Part shown: positions 15,763-25,427 of the stretch, piece after piece | Position numbering within the stretch: the stretch's first letter is position 1 | Layout of the letters: each line of letters begins with the position of its first letter | Assembly (NCBI RefSeq): GCF_013761175.1 | Contig: NZ_JACDUR010000006.1 | Coordinates: 558,001 to 622,000 of the forward strand | Length of the DNA stretch: 64,000 bases | Source of the DNA: Nonomuraea soli | Lineage (GTDB): Bacteria; Actinomycetota; Actinomycetes; Streptosporangiales; Streptosporangiaceae | Reading direction: 5' to 3' | The notes under the pieces: generated by a model | Told to the model about the DNA's origin: nothing | Databases searched by the model: none | What the model saw: only the letters and a program-made list of their open reading frames with translations | Program-made: the position numbers and the translations under genes

Positions 15763-16428
15763 GTGCGCGTCATCTGGATGTCCCTGGTCGTGGCCGCCGC
15801 CCTGTTAGGCGTTCCCGCGGCCTCCAGCGCCGCCGCGGCGCCCACGGTGATCTTCACCAAGGTCTTCTACGACAGCCCCGGCCCTGACCGCCGCGACAAC
15901 AAGACGCTCAACGCCGAGTACGCCGTCATCAAGAACGTCTCCAAGGCGCCGGTGGAGCTGACCGGCTGGATCCTGCGCGACAAGACGGGCTACAAGTACC
16001 GCTTCGCCGACGGCACCGTCCTGCGCCCGGGCGCCAGCCTGCGGATCAACAGCGGGCAGGGCACCGACAAGGGCACCACCCGCTACTGGGGACGCAAGTG
16101 GTACGTCTGGAACAACGACACCGACGTCGCCTCGCTGCGCGACGCCGCGGGCAAGACGGTCACCAGCTGCTCGTGGTCGGTCAAGCCCGACGGGCGCACC
16201 CCGTGGACCGGCTGCAAGGCCAAGCCGAAGCCCACCCCGACCCCGACCCCGACGCCGACGCAGGAGCCGGGCGGCGCCCCCCTCGGCAGCATCGACAACC
16301 CCTACCCCGACGTGCACCCCGGCGCGTTCTGCAAGCCCGAAGGCGCGTACGGCACGACGGCCAAGGGCACGCTGATGCGATGCACGCGCAAGGCCGGCGA
16401 GGACCAGCCGCGGTGGCGGGCCGCCTGA
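15763..16428 (+). CDS. Secreted lamin-tail-domain (LTD) protein with TTA codon
   Basis: 221 aa from GTG 15763, with AAAGGA 6 nt upstream. Residues 1-25 form a Sec signal peptide ending ASSAAAA-PTV. Residues 26-145 are a lamin-tail (LTD) fold: YAVIKNVSKAPVELTGWILR, YRFADGTVLRPGASLRI and SLRDAAGKTV. A Pro-Thr repeat linker (PTPTPTPTPT) and a 45-residue C-terminus with two Cys follow. LTD domains are found in cell-surface and extracellular nuclease-associated proteins. Codon 15 is TTA (15805-15807), which in actinomycetes usually requires the bldA tRNA and points to developmental expression. Confidence 0.85.
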   Translation: MRVIWMSLVVAAALLGVPAASSAAAAPTVIFTKVFYDSPGPDRRDNKTLNAEYAVIKNVSKAPVELTGWILRDKTGYKYRFADGTVLRPGASLRINSGQGTDKGTTRYWGRKWYVWNNDTDVASLRDAAGKTVTSCSWSVKPDGRTPWTGCKAKPKPTPTPTPTPTQEPGGAPLGSIDNPYPDVHPGAFCKPEGAYGTTAKGTLMRCTRKAGEDQPRWRAA

Positions 16429-16435
16429 GGCCCGC
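16416..16435. terminator. Bidirectional terminator hairpin
   Basis: GCGGGCC (16416-16422) pairs with GGCCCGC (16429-16435) around a 6-nt loop. It covers the LTD stop codon and lies 9 nt from the stop of the convergent AtuA gene. No U-tract follows, as is usual in high-GC genomes. Confidence 0.5.
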
Positions 16436-16444
16436 GCCCGGCCG

Positions 16445-18127
16445 TCAGGGGGCGGGCACGTCGGCGACCTGGGCGCGCAGCTCCTCGCCCAGGGCCTTGG
16501 CCTGAGGATCGAGGCGCGGGCTGGCCGCGACGCCCCGGCCGAGCAGGCCGTGGACGACGAAGTTGACGGCGTGCAGGTTGGGCAGCTCGTAGCGGTCGAT
16601 GCGGTACGGCTCCAGGTGGGGGAGCAGCCGCTTGAGGCCCTCCGTGGTGAGGGCCTCGGCCAGCCAGGCGTAGTGGGCGGGCTGCCGCACCCACACGCCG
16701 AGGTTGGCGTTGCCGCCCTTGTCGCCCGAGCGGGCGCCGATCACGGTGCCGAGCGCGGCCCTGACCGTCGGCGACGGGCCTCCGGGCACGGGCACGTGAG
16801 CGGGCACGGGCGCTTCGCCGGAGGGCGGTGGCGCCGGCCCCTCATAGGCGACCGGGACACCGTCGAGGTGGATCACCGGGTGCACGTCGGCCGCCGGGAC
16901 CAGGACCGGCCAGTAGATCCCGTACGGCGAGGCGTCGCCTGGCGGGGTCAGCCCGTAGAAGCCGGGGAAGGAGGCCAGGCCGGTCTCGACGACGGCGCTG
17001 GAGAACCGGCGCCCCGCCACGGCCTTGTCCGGCGACATCACCGTGATGCGCAGCAGCGGCGGATCGAAGGAGACGTCCACCCGCTCGAACGACTCGCGCG
17101 GCACCCGCGCCCAGATCGCCTCCTCGGCCAGCCGGGCCTTGGCCTCCTGGTCGAGCCCGGTGACCATGAGGGTCATGGTGTTGCGGTAGCCGCCGAGGTG
17201 GTTCACGGCGACCTTCAGCGTGGCGGGCGGGGCCTCGCCGCGCACGCCGGAGACACGCACCCGGTCGGGCCCGTCGTCGGCGAGCTCGATGGTGTCGAAG
17301 CGGGCCACCACGTCGGGGCCGGGGTAGCGGGGCGAGCCGATCTCGTACAGGAGCTGGGCGGTGACCGTGCCGACCGAGACGCGGCCGCCGGTGCCGGGGT
17401 GCTTGGTGATCACGCTCGACCCGTCGGCGTGCAGCTCGGCGAGGGGGAAGCCGCAGTGCGCCAGGTCGGGGATCTCGGTGAAGAAGGAGTAGTTGCCGCC
17501 GGTCGCCTGGCAGCCGCACTCGAGGATGTGCCCGGCGACCACCGACCCGGCCAGCGCGTCGAGATCGCCGGGCTGCCAGCCGTACCACCAGATGCCCGGC
17601 CCGGTGACCAGCGCGGCGTCGGTGACGCGGCCGGTGATGACGACGTCGGCGCCCGCCTCCAGCGCCGCCGCGATGGGGCGGCCGCCGAGGTAGGCGTTGG
17701 CGGTCAGGGGGGCGGCGTCGAGCGGCTCGCCGGTGTCGGCGTTGGTGAGGTCGAGGTCGCGCCCGGTCAGGTCGTCGCCGGTGACGCAGGCGATCCTGGC
17801 GCCGAAGCCCAGCTTGGCGACCGCCTCGGCGCAGCCCGCCGGGTCGAGGCCGCCCGCGTTGGAGACGACCTTGATGCCGCGCTCCAGGCAGGTGCCGAGC
17901 ACCTGCTCCATCTGCTTGACGAAGGTGGGCGCGTAGCCGGGACGGCCCTTCAGCCGGTTGCCCGCCAGGATCAGCATGGTCAGCTCGGCCAGCCAGTCGC
18001 CGGTCAGCACGTCGATGGGGCCGCCCTCGACCATCTCGCGGGCGGCGGACAGGCGGTCGCCGTAGAAGCCGCTGCAGTTGGCGATCCGCAGGACGCCCGG
18101 GTCCGGCCTCACCGTCAGAGGGTCCAT
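16445..18127 (-). CDS. AtuA-family protein (DUF1446, acyclic terpene utilisation)
   Basis: 560 aa. The first 450 residues are the AtuA/DUF1446 domain (IANCSGFYGDRLSAAREMV, VVSNAGGLDPAGCAEAV, ADVVITGRVTDAALV, HILECGCQATGGNY). The last 100 residues (GTVIGARSGDKGGNANLGVW) are the separate C-terminal domain commonly fused to it. The biochemical role of AtuA is unproven; it occurs with acyl-CoA carboxylases and enoyl-CoA hydratases in citronellol/geraniol and related pathways. ATG 18127 overlaps the hydratase stop by 13 bp, so it is the last gene of a tightly coupled five-gene operon. Confidence 0.85.
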   Translation of the reverse strand: MDPLTVRPDPGVLRIANCSGFYGDRLSAAREMVEGGPIDVLTGDWLAELTMLILAGNRLKGRPGYAPTFVKQMEQVLGTCLERGIKVVSNAGGLDPAGCAEAVAKLGFGARIACVTGDDLTGRDLDLTNADTGEPLDAAPLTANAYLGGRPIAAALEAGADVVITGRVTDAALVTGPGIWWYGWQPGDLDALAGSVVAGHILECGCQATGGNYSFFTEIPDLAHCGFPLAELHADGSSVITKHPGTGGRVSVGTVTAQLLYEIGSPRYPGPDVVARFDTIELADDGPDRVRVSGVRGEAPPATLKVAVNHLGGYRNTMTLMVTGLDQEAKARLAEEAIWARVPRESFERVDVSFDPPLLRITVMSPDKAVAGRRFSSAVVETGLASFPGFYGLTPPGDASPYGIYWPVLVPAADVHPVIHLDGVPVAYEGPAPPPSGEAPVPAHVPVPGGPSPTVRAALGTVIGARSGDKGGNANLGVWVRQPAHYAWLAEALTTEGLKRLLPHLEPYRIDRYELPNLHAVNFVVHGLLGRGVAASPRLDPQAKALGEELRAQVADVPAP

Positions 18128-18891
18128 TTCGGCGGCCTCTTCTCCATGAAGGCGGCGATGCCCTCCTGGCCCTCGTCGGAGGTGAACCGCTGGGCCGACA
18201 GCGCGGCCATCTTGCGCATGCCCTCGTCGAAGGAGACCGACGGGAGCTCGCGCAGCAGCCGCTTGGTGATCGACAGCGCCTCGGGGCCGCCCTTGACGAG
18301 CATCTCGGCGTAGTGCCGCACGGTGGCGTCGAGCTCCTCCTCGGGGACGGCCCGGTTGATCAGGCCGATCTCCTGGGCGCGCGCGGCGTCGAAGACCTCG
18401 CCGGTCATCAGGTATTCGGAGGCGGACCTGGCGTCCAGCCGGCGCAGCACCGGGACGGAGATCATCGCGGGCGCGACGCCGAGCCGTACCTCGGAGAAGG
18501 CGAACGAGGCGGTCAGCGGGGCGATCGCGAAGTCGCAGGAGGCCACCAGGCCCAGGCCGCCCGCGCGGGCGGTGCCGTTCATACGGCAGATGACCGGTTT
18601 GGGCGACTCCCAGATCAGCGACATGATCTCCGGGAAGGAGGCGGTCACCGGCGCGTCCGTGGCGCCGCGCGCCGGCTCGATGCGCTGCTCCTTCAGGTCG
18701 GCACCCGAGCAGAACACCCGGCCTGTGCCGGTCAGGATGATCACGCGTACGGCCGGCTCGGCCAGTGCCCAGTTCAGCCGGTCCTCGAGATCGGTGAGCA
18801 GCCGCACCGACAGCGCGTTGCGGTTGGGGGGCGAGTCAAGGGTGATCGTGGCGATCCCGCCGTCGAGCTGCTTGTGAACCAGGCGTGTCAT
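18115..18891 (-). CDS. Enoyl-CoA hydratase, methylglutaconyl-CoA hydratase-like
   Basis: 258 aa crotonase. The oxyanion-hole segments are RVFCSGADLKE and GTARAGGLGLVASCDFAIA; the second catalytic Glu is in FSEVRLGVAPAMISV. The usual first Glu position reads Gly, as in the AUH/LiuC (3-methylglutaconyl-CoA hydratase) and AtuE subgroup, which fits the adjacent acyl-CoA carboxylase genes. Likely reaction: hydration of a 3-methylglutaconyl-type CoA ester made by the carboxylase. The ATG overlaps the biotin-carboxylase stop (ATGA). Confidence 0.87.
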   Translation of the reverse strand: MTRLVHKQLDGGIATITLDSPPNRNALSVRLLTDLEDRLNWALAEPAVRVIILTGTGRVFCSGADLKEQRIEPARGATDAPVTASFPEIMSLIWESPKPVICRMNGTARAGGLGLVASCDFAIAPLTASFAFSEVRLGVAPAMISVPVLRRLDARSASEYLMTGEVFDAARAQEIGLINRAVPEEELDATVRHYAEMLVKGGPEALSITKRLLRELPSVSFDEGMRKMAALSAQRFTSDEGQEGIAAFMEKRPPKWTL

Positions 18892-20734
18892 GCCCTCTCC
18901 CCTTCGGAGATGCCTTGGGAGATGACGGCCAGCACGGCTCCCGCCTCGACCTGCCGGCCCTTCTCCACCGCTACCTCGGACACCACGCCGGAGGCGGGGG
19001 CCACGATCTGATGCTCCATCTTCATCGCCTCGAGCACGACCACCACCCGGCCCGCGTCCACGTGATCGCCCGGCTCGACCTCGACGCGCAGCACGCTACC
19101 GGGCATCGGGGCCAGCAGGGAGCCGGGGGCCACCTCGACGACCGGCCGCGGCAGCCGGGGCAGGGCGGTGAGGCGTACGGAACCCAGCGACGAGTCGACG
19201 TGGACGGTGTCGCCGTAGGTGGACACGTGGAAAGTGTGCCGCAGGCTCCCGCGTTCCATGGTCACCCTGGTCGGCGTGGCGCTGATCACCGTGACGCCCT
19301 CGGGGAGCGGGTCGTAGACCACCTCCGCCTCGGCGAAGCGGGCCGTGCGCCGCTGGGACCGCACGTTGCGCCATCCGGCGGGGACGCTCCGCAGGACCGT
19401 CGCCCGCTCGCGGTTGGCCGCCGCTCCCGCCAGCGCCGCCGCCAGGGCGGACACGTCGGTGGGCGGGTCCTTCGGTGGGAGGCCCCGGTCGAGGAAGCCG
19501 GTATGGGTGTCGCCCGCGAGGAACGCCTCGCTCTCCAGGACGTCCACGAGCAGATCGCGGTTCGTCGTGATGCCGTGGAGCCTGGCGTCCTTGAGGGCCC
19601 GGACGAGCTTCCTCACGGCCGCCGTACGGCTGGAGCCGAAGGCGATGACCTTGGCGAGCATCGGGTCGTAGAACGTCGTCACCACCGAGCCCGACTCGAC
19701 GCCCGCGTCGACCCGCACGTCACCCGGGATCTCGAAGAGGTGCAACGGCCCGCTCTGCGGCAGGAAGTCGCGGTCCTCGGCGTACAGGCGCACCTCGACG
19801 GCGTGCCCGGAGGGGGACGGCGCCGCCTGCGGCAGGCGCGCGCCCTCGGCGATCTCCAGCTGGAGCGCGACCAGGTCCACCCCGTGGACGAGCTCGGTCA
19901 CCGGGTGTTCCACCTGCAGGCGGGTGTTCATCTCCAGGAAGGCGATCGTCTCGTCCTTGACCAGGAACTCCACGGTGCCCGCGCCGACGTAGCCGATCTT
20001 CCTCGCGGCCCGTTCCGCCGCCTCGAACAGCCGGCCCCTGACGGCGTCGGTGATGCCGGGTGAGGGCGCCTCCTCGATGACCTTCTGGTGGCGGCGCTGG
20101 ATCGAGCACTCCCGCTCGCCCAGGGTCCACACGGTGCCGTGCCCGTCGGCCAGGACCTGCACCTCGATATGCCTGGCCCGCTCCAGGAGCGGCTCGGCGA
20201 AGACCGTGCCGTCGCCGAAGGCCGCCTGCGCCTCGCGTGACGCGGCGGCCATGGCCTCGTCGAGCTCCCGCGGCTCGCGCACGATCCGCATGCCCCGGCC
20301 GCCGCCGCCCTTGGCCGCCTTGACCAGCAGCGGGAAGCTCTGCCCGTCGGCGGTCAGCACCGGGACCCCGGCCTCCCGCATGAGGCGCTTGGCCGCCACC
20401 TTGTCGCCCATCGCGGCGATGGCCTCCGGCGACGGACCGACCCAGGTCAGCCCGGCGTCCAAGACCGCCTGCGCGAACGCGGCGTTCTCCGACAGGAACC
20501 CGTATCCCGGGTGCACGGCGTCGCATCCGGAAGCGCTGCAGGCCCGCAGGATCTCCTCGATCGACAGGTAGGGGGAGGGGCCGCCGAGCCGTACGGCGTG
20601 GCCGGCCTCGGCCACGTGTGGCGCGTCCGCGTCGGCGTCGGAGAAGACCGCCACGGTCTCGACGCCCAGCGAGCGGCAGGTGCGGAAGACGCGCCGGGCG
20701 ATCTCGCCCCGGTTGGCGACCAGCAGACGGGTGA

Positions 20735-20738
<4 letters not shown>
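18888..20738 (-). CDS. Acyl-CoA carboxylase alpha (biotin carboxylase-BCCP)
   Basis: 616 aa from ATG 20738. Biotin carboxylase domain: LLVANRGEIARRVFRTCRSLG, ATP-grasp loop KAAKGGGGRGMRIV, EMNTRLQVEHPVTELVHG. A linker domain follows, then a BCCP domain with biotinyl Lys573 in VLEAMKMEHQIVAP. Length and order match MccA/LiuD and GCC AtuF subunits. Together with the carboxyltransferase upstream it carboxylates a branched enoyl-CoA (3-methylcrotonyl- or geranyl-CoA type). The ATG overlaps the beta-subunit stop (ATGA). The much longer open frame extending upstream to 22031 is not coding. Confidence 0.9.
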
Positions 20739-22281
<1,543 letters not shown>

Positions 22282-22285
<4 letters not shown>

Positions 22286-22914
22286 GGCGCCACCTCCGTA
22301 ATTGACGTGGGCGTCAACCCGATGGCCCGCGCCCAGAGCTTCGTGAGCAGCGCGACCGCGGTCTCCTCGTCGGCCTGCTCACCCAGATCCAGCCAGACAT
22401 GAGCGAAATGCTCCACCATGCCGCCCAGCATGATCGCGGTCAGCCGCGGGTCCAGCGACGGATCGGCCAGGCCCTGCTCCTGCAGCCGCCGCAGCCCGTC
22501 GGCGCCACGACGGACGAAGACCTCGCGCACCTCCAGCAGCAGCGCACGGAACCGGTCGTCGCCCGCCGCCGCCTGCTCCAGCATCCGCACCATGCGCGAA
22601 TTGGCCGCCCAGGCGCGCAGGTAGAGGCGGTTGGCCGCCTCGATGCGCGCCCGCGGATCGCCCGGCGCCAGCGAGCCGACGACGTTGGCGGCGAACATCT
22701 CACCCATCACGGCGCTCGTCACCTCGGTGAACAGCGCCTCCTTGCCGGAGAAGTAGGTGTAGAACGTGCCGTGCGACACGCCCGCCCGCGCGCACACGTC
22801 GTCGACGCGCACGGCGTCGAAACCCTGCTCCTCGAAAGCCTCACGGCCCGCCTGGACCAGCGCCGACCTGGTCCGCTTGCCGCGAGCGGTCAGCGCCTCC
22901 GACTTGACGATCAC
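22282..22914 (-). CDS. TetR regulator of the acyl-CoA carboxylase operon
   Basis: 210 aa. N-terminal TetR HTH (about 14-60) with FDAVRVDDVCARAGVSHGTFYTYF, and a helical ligand domain with LYLRAWAANSRMVRMLEQ. GTG 22914 has TAGATT (22921-22926 complement) 6 nt upstream and no Shine-Dalgarno, so it is probably leaderless. It is the first gene of the operon and overlaps the carboxyltransferase gene, so it probably represses its own operon until an acyl-CoA intermediate binds, as AtuR and LiuR-type regulators do. Confidence 0.87.
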
Positions 22915-22927
22915 GTCAACAATCTAG

Positions 22928-22947
22928 CCCCGGGCGGGCGCCCGGGG
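22928..22947 (-). terminator. GC hairpin terminator after kinase locus
   Basis: CCCCGGGC (22928-22935) and GCCCGGGG (22940-22947) form an 8-bp stem with a 4-nt loop. It is placed just after the stop of the detached kinase tail (22952) and before the TetR start. Its position marks the end of the original full-length kinase transcription unit. Confidence 0.6.
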
Positions 22948-22951
22948 GAAG

Positions 22952-23521
22952 TCACCTCTTGGTGGTGCTCGGGCTGGGACTCGGGGTCGGGCTCGGCGAC
23001 CCCGTCGGGCCCGAGTCCGGGTCGATCATGTCGCGCTTCTTCTTCTTGGTCGGCGTGGGCGACGGCTTGGCCGTGGTGGGCTTCTGCGTCGGCCGGGGGC
23101 GGTAGGTGGGCACCGTGACGGTCGGCGTCTTCGTCGGCCTCTTGGTGCGGGTCGGGCGGATGACGATCGTCTTGGTGGGGGTCGGGGTGGGAGTCGGCTC
23201 CTCCTCGGCCACCGGCTCGGCGGACGCGGTGTTCTGGGAGGCGACCAGCCGGGCCGTGGTGTCGGGGGCGTTCAGGCGGAGGAACACCAGCGTGCCGGCC
23301 GTCGCCAGGACCACGGTCGCGGCCACGGCGGACAGGGTCAGGACGAGGGTACGGCGCGGCTTGCCGGCCCTCGCGCGGGCGGTGGAGGCCCGCGTGAGTC
23401 CCCGGCCGGGCACGGGGGGCGGGACGGGGGCGGCGTCCTGGGGGTTCAGGGGAGTGGGGCGGGAGGCTTCGGGGGAGAAGGGGTTGGGAGGCTGCGGCCC
23501 ACCGCCGTGGGGTCCGCCGCC
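22952..23521 (-). pseudogene. Detached TM and Pro/Thr-rich tail of Ser/Thr kinase
   Basis: 189 codons in exactly the same frame as the kinase gene upstream, separated from it only by one TAA (23522-23524). It begins with the rest of a Gly/Pro linker (GGGPHGGGPQPPNP), continues with GLTRASTARARAGKPRRT, a membrane segment (LVLTLSAVAATVVLATAGTL) and a Thr/Pro/Lys-rich extracellular tail. The same order occurs uninterrupted in the paralogue at 25420-27528. A GTG at 23413 could start a 153-aa protein, but no Shine-Dalgarno precedes it. Either a nonsense mutation inactivated this part, or it needs readthrough or reinitiation. Confidence 0.8.
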
Positions 23522-24715
23522 TTAAGGTCCGCCGTGAGGTGCGGCGCTGTGGGGGCCCGTCATCGGCTGAGGCGCGGAGAACGGCTGCGGCCCGGACCAC
23601 GGCGACGGGCCCGAACCGTGGCCGTGTTGCTGCATCGGCCCGTGCCCCTGCGAGGGCCCGTGCATCGGGCCATGTCCCGGTCCTGGCCCCTGCCCGTGTC
23701 CCGGCCTCTGGCCCGAGGGTCCCTGGGCGGCGGCGGGCGGTGGTGCGGTCGGCGGCGCCCCGGGCGGGGGCGTCGCGGCCGTGGGCGGGGCTGCCGGGGC
23801 CGGGCGCGGCACGGGGGCGGGGTCGCTGAGCCTGAACGGCACCGGCGCGGCGCTCCCGAGCCCCGATGACGGCGGCGCCACCGGCTCGATCGCGGCGGCC
23901 GGAATCGGCTGCCCCGTCAACCTCAACACCAGCTGATCGGCCGTGGGCCGCTGCGACGGGTCCTTCGACAGGCACACCGCCACGAGCTCCCGCAGCGCCC
24001 CCTCCATCCCGTCCAGCGCCGGCTCCTGGTGCAGGATCCGGTTCATCACCGCCGGGATGCTGTCCGACCCGAACGCCGCCTGCCCGGTGGCGGCGAACGT
24101 CATCGTCACACCCCACGCGAACACGTCGGCCACCTCGGAGACCGGCGCCCCGGTGAGCTGCTCGGGAGCGAGGTAGGCGGGGGTGCCCATGGCCAGCCCC
24201 GTGGCGGTGCCACCCGGCGAGTCGAGCTGCCGCGCCACCCCGAAGTCGATCACGACGGGCCCTTCCGGCCCCATGAGGACGTTGGCGGGCTTGAAGTCGC
24301 GGTGCAGGATCCCGGCCCGGTGGATGGCCGCCAGTGCGGTAGCCGTACTGATCGCGATGCGTTCGAGGGCCGCTCCGCGGCGCGGCCCCTCGTTCTGCAC
24401 GAGCTCCCGCAGCGAGGGTCCTGGCACGTATTCGCTCACGATGTACGGCCGCGACCCGTCGAGGTCGGCGTGCAGCACCGGAGCCGTGGAGAAGCGCGCC
24501 ACCCGCTGGGCGACGGCGACCTCGCGCAGGAAGCGTGTACGGGCCTCGGGATCGGCGACGAGCGCCTGATGGAGGAGCTTGATCGCCACCTGCTCGCCGG
24601 AGACGCCGCGGCCGAGGTAGACGACACCCTGACCGCCCTCGCCCAACCGGGCGACCACGTCGTAGGCGCCCAGGCGCCGCGGATCGCCGGCCGACAACGG
24701 CTGGAACTGACTCAC
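23522..24715 (-). CDS. Ser/Thr protein kinase, truncated before its membrane anchor
   Basis: 397 aa from GTG 24715 (GGGGG about 7 nt upstream). Hanks-type kinase, residues about 13-270: RLGEGGQGVVYLG (P-loop), AIKLLH (Lys), ILHRDFKPANVLM (catalytic loop), DFG and GTPAYLAPEQLTG. A Pro/Gly/His-rich linker follows and ends abruptly at HGGP-TAA. The rest of a normal PknB-like protein (membrane segment and extracellular tail) follows in frame after the stop. As it stands the product would be a soluble kinase. It is a close paralogue of the kinase at 25420-27528. Its direct substrate is unknown. Confidence 0.85.
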   Translation of the reverse strand: MSQFQPLSAGDPRRLGAYDVVARLGEGGQGVVYLGRGVSGEQVAIKLLHQALVADPEARTRFLREVAVAQRVARFSTAPVLHADLDGSRPYIVSEYVPGPSLRELVQNEGPRRGAALERIAISTATALAAIHRAGILHRDFKPANVLMGPEGPVVIDFGVARQLDSPGGTATGLAMGTPAYLAPEQLTGAPVSEVADVFAWGVTMTFAATGQAAFGSDSIPAVMNRILHQEPALDGMEGALRELVAVCLSKDPSQRPTADQLVLRLTGQPIPAAAIEPVAPPSSGLGSAAPVPFRLSDPAPVPRPAPAAPPTAATPPPGAPPTAPPPAAAQGPSGQRPGHGQGPGPGHGPMHGPSQGHGPMQQHGHGSGPSPWSGPQPFSAPQPMTGPHSAAPHGGP

Positions 24716-24792
24716 CGGTACCCCCTGACCCCGCACACAGTTGGGGCAAAACGGTACCAGTGTGACTGTTGACCCGTCTCAGGCTTGTCGTG

Positions 24793-25029
24793 TCAGATAC
24801 GCTCTGATCGCCTGCGGCGGAGCACGACGACCAGGTCAACCGCGGCCACCAGCGCCAGCACCACGGAGAGAATCGCCGCCGCCACCCAGCCGTTGCTCGC
24901 CGCGATCACCGCGCACACGCCGGTGATCACCAGGCCGAACACCGCCAGTACGAGCCGCAGCCCCAGCGCGCTACGCGGGCGTTCCCCGGTCGGGGACAGC
25001 CACCCCCACATCCGGTCGGATCGGTTCAC
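24793..25029 (-). CDS. Small membrane protein, DUF6343-like
   Basis: 78 aa from GTG 25029, with GGAGAGG-type purines upstream. Two membrane segments (LRLVLAVFGLVITGVCAVIA and WVAAAILSVVLALVAAVDLV) follow RSALGLR and end in a basic RRRRSERI tail. The RSAL...LRL...VDL...LRR pattern fits the short actinomycete DUF6343 family, of unknown function. It sits upstream of the truncated kinase on the same strand (77-nt gap) and is divergent from the 82-aa gene. An internal ATG (residue 7) is an alternative start. Confidence 0.65.
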   Translation of the reverse strand: MNRSDRMWGWLSPTGERPRSALGLRLVLAVFGLVITGVCAVIAASNGWVAAAILSVVLALVAAVDLVVVLRRRRSERI

Positions 25030-25146
25030 GGTCGCTCACCTCTCCTCTCCGGATTCCTACCCGGCCTCCACCCGGCAAACGGTCCCTCGTTTGCCGCCCG
25101 CCGCCCCGGGTAGGCGGCTCCGCTCGCGAAGCGGGAGGAGACGCTC

Positions 25147-25395
25147 ATGCTGCTGGTCGACCGCGAGTGTGTTCGGCGGCTGATGGAATCGCCCGACCCT
25201 GACGCGACCCTGGTGTTCGTCAGGGGAGAGTGCCTGGTCCTTCCGGCAGGGGAGATCGACGAGGCCCACCGCGGCCTCATCGTGGGGCGGCAGGAGGAGA
25301 TCGCCCGCCTGATGCCCGCGGGCGACCTCACCGACGAACGCCTCGACCTCCTGGCCCACCGCCTCGACAACGTGGTGCGCGACCTCGGCGGCTGA
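25147..25395 (+). CDS. Small hypothetical protein (82 aa)
   Basis: 82 aa, ATG 25147 preceded by GGGAGGAG. It starts MLLVDRECVRRLMESPDPD, has a short beta-like segment (TLVFVRGECLVLPAGE) and a charged helical C-terminus (DERLDLLAHRLDNVVRDLG). No membrane segment. I do not recognise the family. It is convergent with the second kinase gene; the stop codons are only 24 nt apart, within a shared hairpin. Confidence 0.7.
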   Translation: MLLVDRECVRRLMESPDPDATLVFVRGECLVLPAGEIDEAHRGLIVGRQEEIARLMPAGDLTDERLDLLAHRLDNVVRDLGG

Positions 25396-25427
25396 CCGGG
25401 GCCGTCACGGTCCCGGAGGTCAGCCGC
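25388..25427. terminator. Convergent-gene terminator hairpin
   Basis: GCGGCTGACC (25388-25397) and GGTCAGCCGC (25418-25427) form a perfect 10-bp stem around a 20-nt loop that itself contains CCGT-C-ACGG. It overlaps the stop codons of both convergent genes (25395 and 25420) and should terminate both. Confidence 0.65.

Noticed and set aside
22911..24839. A single 642-codon leftward open frame covering the kinase region
   Set aside because: It lacks kinase motifs and is Arg/Gly/Ala-rich nonsense in the +1 frame of the real gene; it stays open because GC-rich DNA has few stop codons.
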